Below, in pieces: positions 32,341-42,098 of a stretch of 64,000 nt of DNA. Source of the DNA: Curtobacterium sp. 9128 (lineage in GTDB: Bacteria; Actinomycetota; Actinomycetes; Actinomycetales; Microbacteriaceae); contig NZ_VEAF01000002.1 of NCBI RefSeq assembly GCF_007673775.1, forward strand, positions 470,606 through 534,605, in the 5' to 3' direction. The translations under genes were made by a program, and so were the position numbers. Below the pieces are notes generated by a model. The model saw only the letters and a program-made list of their open reading frames with translations, searched no databases and was not told the DNA's origin. Positions within the stretch are counted from its first letter, which is position 1. Each line of letters starts with the position of its first letter.

Positions 32341-32949
32341 TCAGGACAGCTTCGTCAGCGCGATGTTGAGTTCCAGCACGTTGACGGTCGGGTCGCCCAG
32401 GAAGCCGAGCTGCCGGCCGGCCGTGTGCTCGTCGACCAGGCGACGGACCGCGTCGGCGGACAGCCCGCGGGCCGTGGCGACCCGGTCCACCTGCTGCAGC
32501 GCGAATGCCGGGCTGATGTCGGGGTCGAGTCCGGAGCCGGAGGCGGTCACCGCGTCCGCCGGGACCTCGCTGGCCGGCACGCCGTCGGCCTCGGCGAGCT
32601 GCTGCTTGCGCTCCTCGATGCTCTTCCGGAGGTCGGGGTTGTTCGGACCGAGGTTCGAGCCGGACGAGGCGTTCGCGTCGTAGCCGTCACCGGCGGCCGA
32701 GGGGCGCGACTGGAACCACTCGTCGATGACCGCGCCCTTCGCGGTGGTGAACGACTGACCGATCTGCGACGACCCGACGACCCGACCGTCGGCGCCGCGG
32801 ACGGGGGACCCGTTCGACTGCGACGGGAAGGCGACCTGGCCGACGCCCCAGACGGCGACCGGGTAGGCGACGCCGAGGGCGACGGTGCAGATGACCATGA
32901 GCCGGACGGCGGTGCCGAGACTGCGGAGTGTTCCGCGGGACTGTGCCAT
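32341..32949 (-). CDS. kdpC: K+-transporting ATPase subunit KdpC
   Basis: A 202-residue KdpC with one N-terminal membrane helix (RLMVICTVALGVAYPVAVWG) and a periplasmic domain carrying FPSQSNGSPV, SSQIGQSFT, YFQSRPSA-like EWFQSRPSAAGDGYDA and SGSNLGPNNPDL. The C-terminal SGLDPDISPAFALQQVDRVA and FLGDPTVNVLELNIAL are diagnostic. It stabilises the KdpA-KdpB complex and aids ATP or K+ handling. Two bases separate it from kdpD. Confidence 0.95.
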   Translation of the reverse strand: MAQSRGTLRSLGTAVRLMVICTVALGVAYPVAVWGVGQVAFPSQSNGSPVRGADGRVVGSSQIGQSFTTAKGAVIDEWFQSRPSAAGDGYDANASSGSNLGPNNPDLRKSIEERKQQLAEADGVPASEVPADAVTASGSGLDPDISPAFALQQVDRVATARGLSADAVRRLVDEHTAGRQLGFLGDPTVNVLELNIALTKLS

Positions 32950-32974
32950 GAGTGTGCTTCCTCCTGCCCGGCTG

Positions 32975-35101
32975 TCAGAAGCCGGGGATGAGACCGACGA
33001 CGAGGTCGATCAGCTTGATGCCGATGAAGGGGACGATGACGCCACCGAGCCCGTAGACGAGCAGGTTGCGACCGAGGATCGACGAGGCCGACGCCGCGCG
33101 GTACTTCACGCCGCGCAGGGACAGCGGGATGAGCGCCACGATGACGAGGGCGTTGAACACCACCGCGGAGAGGATCGCCGACGCGGGGCTGTGCAGACCC
33201 ATGATGTTCAGCAGTCCGAGCCCCGGGAACGTCGCCTGGAACATCGCCGGGATGATCGCGAAGTACTTCGCGACGTCGTTGGCGATCGAGAACGTGGTGA
33301 GGGCACCGCGGGTGATGAGCAGCTGCTTGCCGATCCGGACGACGTCGATGAGCTTCGTCGGGTCCGAGTCGAGGTCGACCATGTTGCCGGCCTCCTTCGC
33401 CGCGGTCGTCCCCGTGTTCATCGCGACGCCGACGTCCGCCTGGGCCAGCGCCGGGGCGTCGTTCGTGCCGTCGCCGGTCATCGCGACGAGGTTGCCGCCC
33501 TCCTGCTCCTTCCGGATCAGGGCGAGCTTGTCCTCCGGCGTGGCCTCGGCGAGGAAGTCGTCGACGCCCGCCTCGGCCGCGATGGCCTTCGCGGTGCGCG
33601 GGTTGTCGCCGGTGATCATGACGGTGCGGATGCCCATCTCGCGCATCTGCGCGAAGCGGGCCGCCATGCCGTCCTTCACGACGTCCTTGAGGTGCACGAC
33701 GCCGAGCAGCGTGACGGTGCCGGACGGGTCCTTCCGCGCGACGACGAGCGGCGTGCCGCCCTGGTCGGAGATCTCGGCGACCGTGGCGTCGATCGCCGCG
33801 ACGACACCGGCATCCGAGCGGGTGGCCCAGGCCAGGACCGCGGCCGCTGCGCCCTTCCGGACCTCGGTGCCGTCGGTCAGGTCGAGGCCGGACATGCGGG
33901 TCTGCGCGGTGAACGGCACCTCGACCGCGCCCGCGGGGAGCCCCGCGCCGATCCCGGCCTGGGCGGCCAGGTCGACGATGGAGCGGCCCTCCGGGGTGCT
34001 GTCCGCGGCGGACGACAGCGCCGCCGCCTCCATGAGCTCCGCCTCGGCGACCCCGGGGACGGGCACGACGCGGGACGCCTGCCGGTTGCCGTAGGTGATC
34101 GTGCCCGTCTTGTCGAGGAGCAGCGTGGTGATGTCCCCGGCGGCCTCGACCGCGCGGCCGGACATCGCGAGCACGTTGTGCTGCACGAGCCGGTCCATGC
34201 CGGCGATGCCGATCGCGGAGAGCAGTGCGCCGATCGTGGTGGGGATCAGGCAGACGAGCAGGGCGATGAGCACGGGGACGCTGACGGACGCGCCGACCAG
34301 GCCGGCGATGGGCTGCATCGTCAGACAGACGATGACGAAGACGATCGACAGCGACGCGAGCAGGATGTTCAGCGCGATCTCGTTCGGCGTCTTCTGGCGC
34401 GCGGCCCCCTCGACCAGGCGGATCATGCGGTCGATGAAGGTCTCGCCGGGGGTCGAGGTGATGCGCACGACGATGCGGTCGGAGAGCACACGCGTGCCAC
34501 CGGTGACGGCACTGCGGTCACCGCCGGACTCGCGGATCACCGGGGCGGACTCGCCCGTGACGGCGGACTCGTCGACCGAGGCGATGCCGTCGATCACGTC
34601 GCCGTCACCGGGGATCACCTCGCCGGCGGCCACGACGACCACGTCGCCCTTGGCCAGGTCGACCGAGGCCACGTCCTCGGTCGCGTTGCCGGTCGCGGCC
34701 GGGTCGGACGTGTCGTACCCGACGACCCGACGGGCGCTGGTGGTGGACCGCGTCTTGCGGAGGGTGTCGGCCTGCGCCTTGCCGCGGCCCTCGGCGACGG
34801 ACTCGGCGAGGTTGGCGAAGACGACGGTCAGCCAGAGCCAGACCGCGATCGCCCAGGTGAACGACGCCGGGACCGCGGTGCCGCCGTCGCCGCCGGAGAA
34901 CGGCTCGACGACGGCGGTGACGGTGGTCAGTGCGGCGCCGACCTCGACGATGAACATGACGGGGTTGCGCCACATCGAGCGCGGGTCGAGCTTCCGGAAC
35001 GCGCCGGGGAGCCCCGCGACGAGCTGTCGGGGACCGAAGGCGCTGCCGCGGCCCTCGGTGGTGGACGTGGTGGTGTCGGTTTCGGGTGCGATGGTGCTCA
35101 T
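32975..35101 (-). CDS. kdpB: K+-transporting P-type ATPase subunit KdpB
   Basis: A 708-residue P-type ATPase subunit. Actuator loop TGES (182-185), phosphorylation motif DKTGT with D330, hinge motifs [20 protein letters not shown] and [20 protein letters not shown] are all intact. The N-terminus is Ser/Thr-rich and about 30 residues longer than E. coli KdpB. It hydrolyses ATP to drive K+ uptake through KdpA. ATG 35101 overlaps the kdpA stop by 4 nt. Confidence 0.96.
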   Translation of the reverse strand: MSTIAPETDTTTSTTEGRGSAFGPRQLVAGLPGAFRKLDPRSMWRNPVMFIVEVGAALTTVTAVVEPFSGGDGGTAVPASFTWAIAVWLWLTVVFANLAESVAEGRGKAQADTLRKTRSTTSARRVVGYDTSDPAATGNATEDVASVDLAKGDVVVVAAGEVIPGDGDVIDGIASVDESAVTGESAPVIRESGGDRSAVTGGTRVLSDRIVVRITSTPGETFIDRMIRLVEGAARQKTPNEIALNILLASLSIVFVIVCLTMQPIAGLVGASVSVPVLIALLVCLIPTTIGALLSAIGIAGMDRLVQHNVLAMSGRAVEAAGDITTLLLDKTGTITYGNRQASRVVPVPGVAEAELMEAAALSSAADSTPEGRSIVDLAAQAGIGAGLPAGAVEVPFTAQTRMSGLDLTDGTEVRKGAAAAVLAWATRSDAGVVAAIDATVAEISDQGGTPLVVARKDPSGTVTLLGVVHLKDVVKDGMAARFAQMREMGIRTVMITGDNPRTAKAIAAEAGVDDFLAEATPEDKLALIRKEQEGGNLVAMTGDGTNDAPALAQADVGVAMNTGTTAAKEAGNMVDLDSDPTKLIDVVRIGKQLLITRGALTTFSIANDVAKYFAIIPAMFQATFPGLGLLNIMGLHSPASAILSAVVFNALVIVALIPLSLRGVKYRAASASSILGRNLLVYGLGGVIVPFIGIKLIDLVVGLIPGF

Positions 35102-36783
35102 CGGACGAGTCCTTCTGCGAGCGGGCCCAGTGCGAGCACCGGGAAGTACGTGAGTGCGGTGACGATCACGGCGACTCCGGTCAGGAGTGCCACGAAGAGC
35201 GGACGGTGCGTCGGCAGCGTGCCGGCGGTCGCGGGGACCTTGTCCTGGGCGGCGAGCGACCCGGCGAGTGCCAGGACGAACACCATCGGCACGAACCGAC
35301 CGAGCAGCATCGCCACGGCGAGCGCCGAGTTCAGCCAGGTCGTGTTGCCGGTCAGGCCGCCGAACGCCGAGCCGTTGTTGTTCGCCGCGCTGGTGAAGGC
35401 GTAGAGCAGTTCGGACAGGCCGTGGTTGCCGGGGTTGGCGATCGACGTGCCGATGACCTGCTCGCGCACCCCCGGGATCACCAGGGACACCGCGGTGCCG
35501 AGCAGCACGAGCGTCGGGGTGACCAGGATGTAGAGCGCGGCGAGGCGGATCTCCCGTGAGCCGATGCGCTTGCCGAGGTACTCCGGCGTCCGTCCGACGA
35601 GCAGCCCGGCGATGAACACCGTGATGACGGCGAGGATGAGCATGCCGTACAGGCCCGAGCCGGTGCCGCCGGGGGCGATCTCGCCGAGCATCATGTTGAG
35701 CATCGCCATCATGCCGCCGAGCGGGGTGTAGCTGTCGAGCATCGAGTTGACGGCGCCGGTCGACGTCAGGGTCGACGTGGTGTCGAACAGCGTCGAGCCG
35801 AGGATGCCGAACCGGACCTCCTTGCCCTCCATCGCCGCTCCGGCCGCCTGGGTGGCCGATCCGGTGAGCGACACCTCCGCCAGGGTCATCGCGACGAGCG
35901 AGACGAGGAAGAGCACCCCCATCACGGCGAGGATGGCGTAGCCCTGACGCTTGTCGCCGACCATCACGCCGAACGTGCGGGGCAGGCTGAACGGGATCAC
36001 GAGCATGAGGAAGACCTCGACGAGGTTCGTCCACGGCTGCGGGTTCTCGAACGGGTGCGCGGAGTTCGCGTTGAAGAACCCGCCGCCGTTCGTGCCGAGC
36101 TCCTTGATGGCCTCCTGCGACGCCGCCGGGCCACCGGGGATGTGCTGCGTGGCACCGGCGAGGGTGTGCACGGCGGTCGGGTCGAGGAAGTTCTGGATGA
36201 CGCCACCGCCGATCAGGATGACCGCGAAGACGAACGACGCCGGCAGCAGCAGTCGCCAGAGCGTTCGGACCGTGTCGACCCAGAAGTTCCCGATCGTGCC
36301 GGACCTGCGGCTCGCGAAGCCGCGGACCAGGGCGATCACGACGACCATGCCGACGGCGGCGGAGACGAAGTTCTGGACGGCGTAGCCGGCCATCTGCACG
36401 GCGTAGCCGACGGTGGCCTCTGGCGAGTAGTTCTGCCAGTTCGTGTTCGTGACGAACGACACGGCGGTGTTGAACGCCAGTGCCGGCGTCATCGCGGGCA
36501 GCCCGAGGTCGTAGGGCAGCACGGCCTGGAGCCGTTCCATCCCGTAGACGAGGAAGACCCCGACGATGCTGAACAGGAGCACGCCGCGCAGGTACGTCTG
36601 CCAGGACTGCGCCGCGTCGGCGTCCACGCCGATCAGCCGGTAGACACCGCGCTCGACACGCATGTGCCGCACGGAGGTGTACATGCGGGCCATCCCGTCC
36701 CCGAGGGGGCGGTGCGCGAGCACGAGCAGCAGGACGAGGGTCGCGACCTGGGCGATGCCGGCCCAGACGGTCCCGGCGCCCAT
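35098..36783 (-). CDS. kdpA: K+-transporting ATPase subunit KdpA
   Basis: A 561-residue K+-channel-like subunit with about ten helices. Selectivity-filter loops are visible: [50 protein letters not shown] and [22 protein letters not shown] 36783 shares its A with the kdpF stop (TGATG), so it is chosen over the upstream in-frame codons. It forms the K+ pathway of the KdpFABC complex in the cytoplasmic membrane. Confidence 0.96.
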   Translation of the reverse strand: MGAGTVWAGIAQVATLVLLLVLAHRPLGDGMARMYTSVRHMRVERGVYRLIGVDADAAQSWQTYLRGVLLFSIVGVFLVYGMERLQAVLPYDLGLPAMTPALAFNTAVSFVTNTNWQNYSPEATVGYAVQMAGYAVQNFVSAAVGMVVVIALVRGFASRRSGTIGNFWVDTVRTLWRLLLPASFVFAVILIGGGVIQNFLDPTAVHTLAGATQHIPGGPAASQEAIKELGTNGGGFFNANSAHPFENPQPWTNLVEVFLMLVIPFSLPRTFGVMVGDKRQGYAILAVMGVLFLVSLVAMTLAEVSLTGSATQAAGAAMEGKEVRFGILGSTLFDTTSTLTSTGAVNSMLDSYTPLGGMMAMLNMMLGEIAPGGTGSGLYGMLILAVITVFIAGLLVGRTPEYLGKRIGSREIRLAALYILVTPTLVLLGTAVSLVIPGVREQVIGTSIANPGNHGLSELLYAFTSAANNNGSAFGGLTGNTTWLNSALAVAMLLGRFVPMVFVLALAGSLAAQDKVPATAGTLPTHRPLFVALLTGVAVIVTALTYFPVLALGPLAEGLVR

Positions 36784-36872
36784 CAGAACCGCTCCGGACG
36801 CACGAGCGCCCACACGAGGTACCCGACAGCGGCAACGCCGAGGACAGCGGCGAGGATGGTGACGACGATCAC
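36783..36872 (-). CDS. kdpF: K+-transporting ATPase subunit KdpF
   Basis: A 29-residue single-helix protein read from GTG 36872 and ending at TGA 36783-36785. The peptide [20 protein letters not shown] followed by WALVRPERF matches KdpF (helix, then a RPERF-type tail). A ribosome site AAGGGGGTGG precedes it. Its stop overlaps the kdpA start and its start overlaps the stop of the small ORF upstream. It stabilises the KdpABC complex. Confidence 0.9.
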   Translation of the reverse strand: MIVVTILAAVLGVAAVGYLVWALVRPERF

Positions 36873-36952
36873 AGCCGTTCCACCCCCTTGGCGATCAGCG
36901 CGACCACACCGAACAGTGCGATGACACCGATGACGACGAACACGTCGAACAC
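36869..36952 (-). CDS. 27-residue membrane ORF ahead of kdpF
   Basis: GTG 36952 with the ribosome site AGGAG (36959-36963) opens a 27-codon frame [20 protein letters not shown] followed by AKGVERL. It has one hydrophobic helix and ends in GVERL, a tail seen in other short ORFs that precede kdpF in bacteria. It overlaps kdpF by 4 nt (GTGA). It may be an extra Kdp subunit-like peptide or a translated leader. Confidence 0.7.
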   Translation of the reverse strand: MFDVFVVIGVIALFGVVALIAKGVERL

Positions 36953-36963
36953 GACCAACTCCT

Positions 36964-37031
36964 GGAGAGGATCCAGCTCACCGCGGCTGCGGTGAACGGC
37001 ACCGTGCGCGGTGCCAGAAGGGATCCTGTCC
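36964..37031 (-). ncRNA. kdp leader, candidate three-way-junction RNA
   Basis: The mRNA leader can fold into a compact three-way junction. P1 pairs AGGATCC (36968-36974) with GGATCCT (37021-37027), extended by 3 bp beyond one mismatch to 36964 and 37031. P2 is TCACCGC-N4-GCGGTGA (36978-36995). P3 is GGCACCG-N4-CGGTGCC (36998-37015). All three stems are perfect in their cores, junction strands are 2-5 nt, and the ribosome site AGGAG begins directly after P1. No match to a known riboswitch class came to mind. Confidence 0.5.
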
Positions 37032-37056
37032 GCTCGAGGGAGGCCGTTCCGGCGTC

Positions 37057-37104
37057 CTAACGGGTCGCTAACGCGGTCGGCGCGAACCTCAACGCGTTCC
37101 TAAC
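37057..37104. promoter_or_regulatory. helically phased CTAAC boxes (KdpE operator candidate)
   Basis: CTAAC occurs at 37057-37061, 37068-37072 and 37100-37104, with TCAAC at 37089-37093. The spacing is 11 bp or a multiple near it, as expected for tandem OmpR-type monomer sites on one face of DNA. The array lies about 110-150 bp upstream of the first small ORF in the kdp operon. Confidence 0.5.
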
Positions 37105-37141
37105 CGGAGTCGCTCCGCCCCGGCCCGGTCGGATGAGGAGC

Positions 37142-37175
37142 GCGTCAGGGTTCCCGCCGTCGGCGTCAGGGTTCC
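37142..37175 (+). promoter_or_regulatory. GCGTCAGGGTTCC direct repeats
   Basis: The 13-mer GCGTCAGGGTTCC is repeated exactly at 37142-37154 and 37163-37175, 21 bp (two helical turns) apart, upstream of the gene at 37222. This is the layout of an activator or repressor binding twice on one DNA face. Confidence 0.5.
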
Positions 37176-37221
37176 GACAGGGCGTCTTCCGCCCGGCCGG
37201 CGCCGTGGCGACGCTGGTCCG

Positions 37222-37761
37222 GTGACCCTCACGACCCTGATGCCGACGCTGCGCGCGTCGCTGCCCGACCCCATCGACGCCACGGCGTGGCCCGCTCGCA
37301 CGACCACGACGCTGGACGACGTGGCCGTCGCCGCCGTGTCCATGACGCGCTTGGCGGACCTCGCCGGGACCCCCTGCGTGCACACCGCCGAACAGCCCGC
37401 GCCGGACTGGCGACCTCCGGGGTGGACGCCGGCGTCGGTGAGCGTGGCGGTCGCGTCGGTGCTCGGGGTCCGTCGGCCACGACCCGGCACGGTCCTCATC
37501 GAGCTCGACGCAGCCTTGCCCACCTGCGCGGTGCTCGACCAGATCCGCCTCATCGGCCGGACGAGCGTCGCCCGTCTCGTGTCGACGAACGTCGTGGCCC
37601 CGGCGGTCGCCGGCGTCGAGAAGCCCTTCGCGCTGCTGCCTGCGCCGCTCCCCGCCGACGTCCGCGAGGGCGACCTCGTCTGCTTCCCCTGCCGGACGGC
37701 GCTCCGCCACCGGGACGTCGCGGTACCGGTCCGGGCCGAGGTCCGGCAGGACGCCCGATGA
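37222..37761 (+). CDS. hypothetical protein, divergent from kdp
   Basis: A 179-residue protein of unknown function starting at GTG 37222. It is rich in Pro and Thr near the N-terminus, with two short motifs with Cys (GTPCVHTAEQPAPDW; EGDLVCFPCRTALRH). No membrane helix and no family recognised. It overlaps the next gene by 4 nt (ATGA), forming a two-gene operon divergent from kdp. Shared upstream region with the kdp promoter raises the possibility of co-regulation (inference). Confidence 0.6.
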   Translation: MTLTTLMPTLRASLPDPIDATAWPARTTTTLDDVAVAAVSMTRLADLAGTPCVHTAEQPAPDWRPPGWTPASVSVAVASVLGVRRPRPGTVLIELDAALPTCAVLDQIRLIGRTSVARLVSTNVVAPAVAGVEKPFALLPAPLPADVREGDLVCFPCRTALRHRDVAVPVRAEVRQDAR

Positions 37762-38258
37762 CCGTCACGACGGCGGCGGCGCGGGTGCTGCACGGCCCGC
37801 ACGTGTGGGGTCGGCTGGAGGACCGTCCGGTGACCAGGGCGATGGTGAGCAGCCGCACGCTCGTGGTCTTCCCCCCGGGCACGGACACCCGGGAGCGCCT
37901 GCTCCTCGGCGCCTGGCACCACTGGTTCCTGGTCGGAGCCGTGGTGGCGGTGGCGGTCATCGCGGCCACCTCGGCGTCGGTCGCCGGGTTCGTCGCAGCG
38001 ATGGTGGTCGACGCGGCCGGCTTCGTCGTCCTGGGGCGGTGCACGAGGCGGGTCCGTCCGCTCGTCCGGACGATCACCGTCACCACGTTCCACGGGTACG
38101 GCGGACCGGAGGTGCGCGGCGAGGTGCAGCGCCTGCTGCGCGCCCACGAGGCACTCACGCTCGCCGAGGTCTCGGTGCACAGCGGCGCGATCGCCCCCGC
38201 GGAGTTCGAGGCCGCATGGGGCGTCGTGTGGCGGAGCCTGGCCCCCGACCCCTGCTAG
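37758..38258 (+). CDS. membrane protein of unknown function
   Basis: A 166-residue protein with two central helices (HHWFLVGAVVAVAVIAATSA, SVAGFVAAMVVDAAGFVVLG) flanked by soluble segments. The C-terminal portion contains a TFHGYGGPEVRGEVQRLLRA motif. It may be a DUF6611-type actinobacterial protein, but I am unsure. It is coupled to the preceding gene and its end overlaps the end of the convergent gene by 4 bp. Confidence 0.6.
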   Translation: MTVTTAAARVLHGPHVWGRLEDRPVTRAMVSSRTLVVFPPGTDTRERLLLGAWHHWFLVGAVVAVAVIAATSASVAGFVAAMVVDAAGFVVLGRCTRRVRPLVRTITVTTFHGYGGPEVRGEVQRLLRAHEALTLAEVSVHSGAIAPAEFEAAWGVVWRSLAPDPC

Positions 38259-38614
38259 TCCTCGTGCACGGGCGGGTCGGTACGGAGCCGCTTGGCCTCG
38301 GGCTCGGCGGAGTGGCTCGACGCGGCGTCGATGAACCGGCCGCCACCGACCGCTGCGGTCCGCCGGACGAGCTCGTTGACGAGGTCGTCGTCCTCCGGCT
38401 CGAGCTCGTCGTCCGGAGCCGACTCCACCATGACCTGGGACGCCGGGCCGAGCAGGACCTCGGCCGTCACGCCGAACCCGTCGTCGTCGGCGGTCGGGAT
38501 CTCGACGATGTCGGTCGTGCCGTTCTCGCCGAGGGCTGCGGCGTACGCCAGCACCGCCTCCGCGATCGCGTCACTGGTCATCACCCGGTTCTCGCCGTAC
38601 ACCACGAACTTCAT
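38255..38614 (-). CDS. hypothetical acidic protein
   Basis: A 119-residue acidic protein: MKFVVYGENRVMTSDAIAEA, then IVEIPTADDDGFGVTAEVLL and a disordered Asp/Glu-rich tail (ESAPDDELEPEDDD). No membrane segment or known motif. ATG 38614 is the natural start. It is convergent with the membrane protein gene (4-bp end overlap) and divergent from the exporter operon. Confidence 0.6.
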   Translation of the reverse strand: MKFVVYGENRVMTSDAIAEAVLAYAAALGENGTTDIVEIPTADDDGFGVTAEVLLGPASQVMVESAPDDELEPEDDDLVNELVRRTAAVGGGRFIDAASSHSAEPEAKRLRTDPPVHED

Positions 38615-38774
38615 GGCACCGACTCAACGCCGCGCCGCTGACGGCACGCTCGGCCACCACGCCAAGCGGACAGCCACCCCATGCTCGGAGGACGTTCACC
38701 CACGGGCCACCGATGTCAGCCGTCTCATCGGCGGAGCGCAGCACTTCGCGAAGGACCGGGACCACGCTCGCGTC

Positions 38775-40199
38775 ATGAACGTGAAGCAGCGCCTCTGGGT
38801 GGCCATCGGCCTCGGCGGCGCACTGGTCCTCGGCGGCGCCGGTGTCCTCGGCGTCCTCCTCGTCCCGGCGGGGGCACACACCGACGCCGGCGCCGTGCTC
38901 ACCGGCACCGTCCGACAGGGCACCGTCTCGGCGAGCGTGAGCACGACCGGGAACGTCGCGCCGGTGTCGGAGACCGCGGTCGGGTTCGCCGTCCCCGGGA
39001 CGATCGCGTCGGTCGCGGTGCAGCCCGGCCAGCAGGTGACCGCCGGGCAGACCATCGCCACGATCGCGACGGGGACGCTCTCCGGAGCGCTGACCGACGC
39101 CCAGGCGACCCTCGCGAGCGACAGCACGGCCCTCGCCGACGCGCAGTCCGCGCTCGCCGCCGCGGAGGCTGCGCCCACCACCGGCACGACCACCGGCACG
39201 GCACGTGGTGCGACCACGACCAGCGCCAGCACGGCCAGCACCGCGTCGAGCGTGGCGCAGGCGCAGACGCAGGTCTCCAGCGACCAGGCGAAGGCCACGG
39301 CGGACCAGACGGCCGTGACCACCGCGCAGACGGACCTGGCGGACGCCACGCTCGACGCACCGGTGGCCGGTGAGGTCCTGGCGGTGAACGCCGCGGTGGG
39401 GCAGAGCGTGTCGGCCAGCGGGACCACCGCGGTGACCACGCCCGCGGCCACGTCCAGCGGCACGGGCAGCGGGAGCGGTGGCGGCGCAGCGAGCAGCAGC
39501 AGCGCGAGCGGCGGCACGAGCGGCTCGTCCGGCGGGAGCTCGTCCGGCGGGAGCTCCTCCGGCGTCGTGACGATCGCCGACACCGCACAGGACGTCGTGA
39601 CGACCGACGTCCCCGAGTCCGAGGTGGGCTCGCTCCAGGTCGGGCAGGCCGCCTCGGTGACGTACCCCGCGGTCACGAGCGTGACGAGCACCGCGAAGGT
39701 GACCGCGATCGCCCCCGTCGGGACGTCCTCCGGCGGGGTCGTGACCTTCCCGGTGACCGTGACGCTCTCGGCGCTGCCGACCGGCATCCGCTACGGCGAC
39801 ACGGCGGACGTCGCCGTCACGACCCAGTCCTCACCGGCGACCGCGCTCTCCGTGCCGGCCGCGGCCATCCACTCCTCGGGGTCGTCGTCGTACGTCGAGG
39901 TGCTGTCGGGCACGACCACGAAGGACGTCACGGTCACCACCGGGGTCGTCGGGACCGACGGCACCCAGGTCAGCGGCACCGGCCTGCACGCCGGCGAGCG
40001 CATCTCGCTCGGGTCCGCGGCGTCGACCACGACGACCGGGACCGGCGGCACCGGCACCGGGGCGGGCGGAGCCGGGCTCGGCGGCGGCGGGTTCGGCGGC
40101 GGTGGGTACGGCGGTGGCCGGTACGGCGGCGGCCGCTCCGGCGGAAGCGGCACCGGGACCGGCGGCGCGGGCGCCGGTGCGGGCGGAGCGGGCCGATGA
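38775..40199 (+). CDS. MacA-like periplasmic adaptor with Gly-rich C-terminus
   Basis: A 474-residue membrane-fusion-type protein. One N-terminal helix (WVAIGLGGALVLGGAGVLGV), a barrel/lipoyl half (GTVRQGTVSASVSTTGNVAP, VQPGQQVTAGQTIATI), an Ala/Gln coiled hairpin (ALTDAQATLASDSTALADAQ), a Ser/Gly low-complexity insert, a second lipoyl half (LDAPVAGEVLAVNAAVGQSV) and a beta domain. The last 45 residues are almost all Gly with scattered Tyr, Arg and Phe, absent from typical MacA. It should link an ABC permease to the cell surface. ATGA overlap with the ATPase gene. Confidence 0.82.
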   Translation: MNVKQRLWVAIGLGGALVLGGAGVLGVLLVPAGAHTDAGAVLTGTVRQGTVSASVSTTGNVAPVSETAVGFAVPGTIASVAVQPGQQVTAGQTIATIATGTLSGALTDAQATLASDSTALADAQSALAAAEAAPTTGTTTGTARGATTTSASTASTASSVAQAQTQVSSDQAKATADQTAVTTAQTDLADATLDAPVAGEVLAVNAAVGQSVSASGTTAVTTPAATSSGTGSGSGGGAASSSSASGGTSGSSGGSSSGGSSSGVVTIADTAQDVVTTDVPESEVGSLQVGQAASVTYPAVTSVTSTAKVTAIAPVGTSSGGVVTFPVTVTLSALPTGIRYGDTADVAVTTQSSPATALSVPAAAIHSSGSSSYVEVLSGTTTKDVTVTTGVVGTDGTQVSGTGLHAGERISLGSAASTTTTGTGGTGTGAGGAGLGGGGFGGGGYGGGRYGGGRSGGSGTGTGGAGAGAGGAGR

Positions 40200-40900
40200 C
40201 GGACGACGTCGCCGTCGAGCTCGTCGGCGTGCACCAGGTCTACGGCACGGGCGACGGCGCCGTGCACGCGCTGCGCGGCGTGGACCTGCGGGTCGACCGA
40301 GGCGAGTACGTCGCGGTGATGGGCCCCTCCGGGTCCGGCAAGTCGACGCTGATGAACATCCTCGGCTGTCTCGACGTCCCCTCGCACGGCGTCTACCGGC
40401 TCGGCGGGACCGACGTCCGGTCGCTCGGCGACGACGAGCTCTCCCGGGTGCGCAACCGCGACCTCGGGTTCGTGTTCCAGTCGTTCAACCTCATCCAGAG
40501 CATGTCCGCGCTCGCGAACGTCGCGCTGCCGCTGGCCTACGCGGCGGTGCACCGGCACGAGCGGGCCCGGATCGCGACGGCGGCACTCGAGCGGGTCGGC
40601 CTCGGTGAGCGGGCGCAGCACGCTCCCGTCGAACTGTCCGGCGGGCAGCAGCAGCGCGTCGCGATCGCCCGGGCGCTCGTCATGGAGCCGACGCTGATCC
40701 TCGCGGACGAGCCGACCGGCAACCTCGACTCCCGCGCGACCGACGAGGTGCTCGACCTGCTGGACTCCCTCGCCGACGAACGCCGCACCATCGTCGTGAT
40801 CACCCACGAGGACCACGTGGCCGAACGGGCGCACCGCGTGCTCACCGTCGCCGACGGACAGGTCGTCGACGACCGTCGCCGAGCCGGGACCGACCGATGA
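40196..40900 (+). CDS. MacB-type ABC transporter ATP-binding protein
   Basis: A 234-residue ABC ATPase of the LolD/MacB group. Walker [10 protein letters not shown] (43-51), Q-loop [15 protein letters not shown], signature [15 protein letters not shown], Walker [13 protein letters not shown] and switch His [11 protein letters not shown] are all intact. It powers the permease encoded next. It overlaps both neighbours by 4 nt, so adaptor, ATPase and permease are produced together. Confidence 0.92.
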   Translation: MTDDVAVELVGVHQVYGTGDGAVHALRGVDLRVDRGEYVAVMGPSGSGKSTLMNILGCLDVPSHGVYRLGGTDVRSLGDDELSRVRNRDLGFVFQSFNLIQSMSALANVALPLAYAAVHRHERARIATAALERVGLGERAQHAPVELSGGQQQRVAIARALVMEPTLILADEPTGNLDSRATDEVLDLLDSLADERRTIVVITHEDHVAERAHRVLTVADGQVVDDRRRAGTDR

Positions 40901-42081
40901 GACCCGGCGAGGTCCTCCTCAGCGCCGTCCGCGGGGTGACCGCCAACAAGCTCCGCTCGGTGCTGACCCTCCTCGGGGTCCTGATCGGCGTCGCCGCGGT
41001 CATCCTCCTGCTCGCGGTGGGCAACGGGTCCGCGCAGCAGGTCGCGGCGTCCATCGACGCCCTCGGGACGAACACGCTCACCGTGCGTCCTGGCGGCACC
41101 ACCACGACGGGCGACGCCACGCGGCCGATGACGGAGCAGGTGACCACGCAGCTCGCCCACGCCGGGCTCGGGCACGTCGGCCGGGTCGTCCCCGAGGTCA
41201 CGGCGACCGAGACCGCCGTGGCCGGCACGGTGTCCGAGTCCGGGACCGAGGTCATCGGGACCACCCCGTCGTACTTCACCGTCAGCACCGCGAAGCTCGG
41301 CGCCGGGCAGGCGTTCCCGACCGGTGCCGCCCGCGATGCCGTCGTCGGCCCCACGCTCGCCGCGGAGCTCTGGCCGGGTCGGTCGCCGATCGGACAGACG
41401 ATGACGATCGCCGGGGAGTCGTTCACGGTCACCGGCGAACTCGCCGAGCAGACGAGCGTGGGCTTCCAGGACCCGAACTCCGAGGTCGTCGCACCCCTGG
41501 CGGCCGTGCAGGACGACTTCACCGGCTACGGGCAGGTGTCCGCGGTCCTCGTCGCCGCCACCGCCCCCGGTGCCGTGACGCAGGCCACCGACGAGGTGAC
41601 CATCGAACTCGACCAGCTCCTCGGTGCCACCACGGCGGACCAGCCTTTCACCGTGACGAGCGCCGCCACCCTGCTGCAGACCCGACAGGCGAGCGCGCAG
41701 AGCTTCACCGTCCTCCTCGCGGCGGTGGCGGCCATCAGCCTCCTGGTCGGCGGGATCGGCGTCACGAACGTCATGCTCGTCACGGTCACCGAGCGCACGC
41801 GCGAGATCGGCATCCGCAAGGCGATCGGCGCCACCCGACGGGCGATCCTGTCCCAGTTCCTCGCCGAGGCGGCGATCCTCACGCTCGCCGGCGGCGTCCT
41901 CGGGGTCGTCGTCGCCGTGGTCGGCGCGCAGTTCCCCATCGACGGCACCACCCCCGTCCTCGTCTGGTCGAGCATCCCCCTCGCCCTCGGGGTCTCCGTC
42001 GCCATCGGCCTGTTCTTCGGCGTCTACCCCGCGGCCCGCGCCGCCGGGATGCGGCCGATCCAGGCACTCCGCACCGTCTGA
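40897..42081 (+). CDS. MacB-type ABC transporter permease
   Basis: A 394-residue permease with the MacB/FtsX architecture: one N-terminal helix ([20 protein letters not shown]), a large extracytoplasmic MacB_PCD domain (about residues 45-265) and three C-terminal helices ([20 protein letters not shown], then the cytoplasmic [20 protein letters not shown], and two more helices). It would export a peptide, lipid or drug, or transmit mechanical force. Substrate unknown. Confidence 0.9.
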   Translation: MRPGEVLLSAVRGVTANKLRSVLTLLGVLIGVAAVILLLAVGNGSAQQVAASIDALGTNTLTVRPGGTTTTGDATRPMTEQVTTQLAHAGLGHVGRVVPEVTATETAVAGTVSESGTEVIGTTPSYFTVSTAKLGAGQAFPTGAARDAVVGPTLAAELWPGRSPIGQTMTIAGESFTVTGELAEQTSVGFQDPNSEVVAPLAAVQDDFTGYGQVSAVLVAATAPGAVTQATDEVTIELDQLLGATTADQPFTVTSAATLLQTRQASAQSFTVLLAAVAAISLLVGGIGVTNVMLVTVTERTREIGIRKAIGATRRAILSQFLAEAAILTLAGGVLGVVVAVVGAQFPIDGTTPVLVWSSIPLALGVSVAIGLFFGVYPAARAAGMRPIQALRTV

Positions 42082-42098
42082 ACCGAGAGCAGGACACC

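Noticed and set aside
32975..36835. A 1286-residue minus-strand frame joining kdpB with sequence upstream of it
   Set aside because: The part upstream of the kdpB ATG (35101) is an out-of-frame reading of kdpA. The real genes overlap by 4 nt at 35098-35101.
36964..37031. c-di-AMP (ydaO) riboswitch in the kdp leader
   Set aside because: The fold here is much smaller and lacks the conserved features I associate with that class, so I report it only as an unclassified structured leader.
38292..38774. N-terminal extension of the MacA-like protein from base 38292
   Set aside because: The upstream part is antisense to the gene at 38255-38614 and lacks coding character; the membrane anchor begins at ATG 38775.
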